From assembly GCA_030040815.1 (NCBI GenBank), contig JASHSZ010000285.1, positions 1 to 8,607 of the forward strand: a DNA stretch of 8,607 bases, given 5' to 3'. The notes under the pieces are model-generated. The model saw nothing but the letters and a program-made list of their open reading frames with translations, searched no databases and was not told the DNA's origin. Of the stretch, positions 7,719 through 8,607 are shown in pieces. How positions within the stretch are numbered: position 1 is the stretch's first letter; every line of letters starts with the position of its first letter. This DNA comes from Streptosporangiaceae bacterium (lineage in GTDB: Bacteria > Actinomycetota > Actinomycetes > Streptosporangiales > Streptosporangiaceae). The position numbers and the translations under genes were made by a program.

Positions 7719-8546
7719 TTAGCGCCCGGCGGCGGCCCCGCCGCGGGCCGGGTCATCCGGAGCGCCGGCGCCTGGGGTCCGGCTTGCCGCCGGGGGCGGA
7801 CTGGGCGCAGGGTTCGGCTGCGACGGTCGGCCGCCGATGAAGTCCTCCCAGTCGGCCTGCACCGGCTTCCAGCGGCGGTCGAAGGCTGCGGCCCTGCGAG
7901 TGGCGTGCTCCAGCTGCTTGCCCCGGTAGAGGCGCCGTGCCCAGATTGAGTTCGGCCGGGCTAGCCGCACTGCGCCGATGAACCCTACCGGCGGCAGGAA
8001 CAGGCCGAACAGCCCGGACCGGTACTTGCCCTTCAGTACGCAGACCAGCGCCATGCAGCCGTCGATGATCAGGACGCCAGTCGCGCTGATCCGCAGCGAG
8101 AGCTCGGCGCTATCGACGTTCTCCACTCGCGCGGGGCTGAACCCGACCAGGGCCAGCCCGAGGCAGGCCGCGACCAGGCTGACCGCCTCGACTGAGAGCT
8201 GGCCCTCGCCGGTCCAGTACACATCCTGGAGGTGCAAGATCAGCGCAAACTCGTCCAGCACTAGCGACGTCCCGATCCCGACTGCGATCGCAGAAAACGA
8301 GAGCCAGCCCATCGTGCCGGGCCCGCCGACCGCCGTGAACGCCCCGATCATCAGCAGGATGATGCCGGGCACGGAGTGGTGAATGTGCGTCCCGCCGACC
8401 GTGACATTGCGGAACGGACCGCGCCCATCGCGTATCAGCCGGGTGATCGCCCGCGTCGACACGAAGGTGAGCACGAAGGACACGAAGGCGAGCATCAGCG
8501 GCAGCTTGCCGGCCGCGATCACGTCGCGGTGCCACCACGAGAGCAT
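7719..8546 (-). CDS. Uncharacterised polytopic membrane protein with HxHH motif and Pro/Ala-rich tail
   Basis: The protein has 275 residues from ATG 8546. I do not recognise a named function. About five to seven hydrophobic segments are visible: roughly 12-31, 58-75, 78-97, 118-137, 153-171 and 178-195. Between the first two lies GRGPFRNVTVGGTHIHHSVPG, with His54, His56 and His57. At the end of the third come Asp98-Glu99 and then LHLQDVYW (104-111). These polar residues at membrane borders look like a possible metal or catalytic site, and I recall the THIHH and DEFAL motifs as conserved in actinobacterial hypothetical membrane proteins. Residues 209-232 are basic and aromatic. The last 40 or so are Pro, Ala and Gly rich and probably disordered, on the cytoplasmic side if the positive-inside rule holds. 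AAGGTGG five bases before ATG 8546 favours that start over GTG 8555. It is a single gene in the window. Confidence 0.8.
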   Translation of the reverse strand: MLSWWHRDVIAAGKLPLMLAFVSFVLTFVSTRAITRLIRDGRGPFRNVTVGGTHIHHSVPGIILLMIGAFTAVGGPGTMGWLSFSAIAVGIGTSLVLDEFALILHLQDVYWTGEGQLSVEAVSLVAACLGLALVGFSPARVENVDSAELSLRISATGVLIIDGCMALVCVLKGKYRSGLFGLFLPPVGFIGAVRLARPNSIWARRLYRGKQLEHATRRAAAFDRRWKPVQADWEDFIGGRPSQPNPAPSPPPAASRTPGAGAPDDPARGGAAAGR

Positions 8547-8551
8547 GACGA

Positions 8552-8558
8552 CCACCTT
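8552..8558 (-). promoter_or_regulatory. Ribosome binding site of the HxHH membrane protein gene
   Basis: On the minus strand AAGGTGG, one mismatch from AAGGAGG, ends five bases before ATG 8546. It overlaps the alternative GTG at 8555 and so argues against that start. Confidence 0.6.
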
Positions 8559-8584
8559 AGGCGCCTGACGGTCACCGGCGACCG

Positions 8585-8596
8585 GGCGACTTCGCC
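8585..8596. promoter_or_regulatory. Short inverted repeat upstream of the membrane protein gene
   Basis: GGCGA-CT-TCGCC is a perfect 5-2-5 inverted repeat about 40 bases upstream of the membrane protein start. It could be a small operator or chance in GC-rich DNA. No promoter hexamers are evident around it. Confidence 0.2.
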
Positions 8597-8607
8597 GATC
8601 AAGGAGC

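Noticed and set aside
7557..7949. A plus-strand frame across the convergent gap
   Set aside because: It crosses the hairpin and then overlaps the 3' end of the minus-strand membrane protein gene in antisense, with no recognisable product.

Overview
The window is GC-rich DNA, with GC-biased third codon positions in every real gene, Shine-Dalgarno-type starts and GTG starts. The gene set fits a high-GC actinomycete (Actinomycetota). The malic enzyme resembles the mycobacterial Mez type, and a tRNA fragment resembles actinobacterial tRNA-Pro(GGG). I cannot name a genus.

Layout, left to right. (1) 1-3166, plus strand: a long-type NAD(P)-malic enzyme cut by the left edge, followed after 86 bp by class II fumarase fumC. 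Fumarase makes malate and the malic enzyme decarboxylates it to pyruvate, so the pair is a coherent C4-to-C3 branch off the TCA cycle. (2) 3167-3661: a 495-bp gap holding the frameshifted remnant of an MFS efflux transporter and, just before the next gene, an AT-rich operator-like block of three 9-bp direct repeats. (3) 3662-5152, plus: a complete small-subunit (clade 3 type) heme catalase. (4) 5153-5420: a spacer with no gene I can recognise. (5) 5421-6740, minus: a CPA1/NhaP-type Na+/H+ antiporter. (6) 6741-7108: the spacer before the next gene, containing the isolated 3' part of a tRNA-Pro-like gene, which is the usual footprint of integration at a tRNA. (7) 7109-7534, plus: a small single-domain cupin. 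(8) 7535-7718: a convergent gap with a strong hairpin. (9) 7719-8546, minus: an uncharacterised polytopic membrane protein with an HxHH motif and a Pro/Ala-rich tail.

Apart from malic enzyme plus fumarase, the genes look like single transcription units. Catalase and the cation/proton antiporter suggest a loose stress-response theme, but nothing ties them into one system. The patchwork of strand switches, a decayed transporter and an orphan tRNA 3' end suggests a chromosomal stretch that has had insertions and deletions. I found no clear new multi-gene system. The best leads are the tRNA scar, the catalase operator, the HxHH membrane protein and the unusual active-site positions in the malic enzyme.
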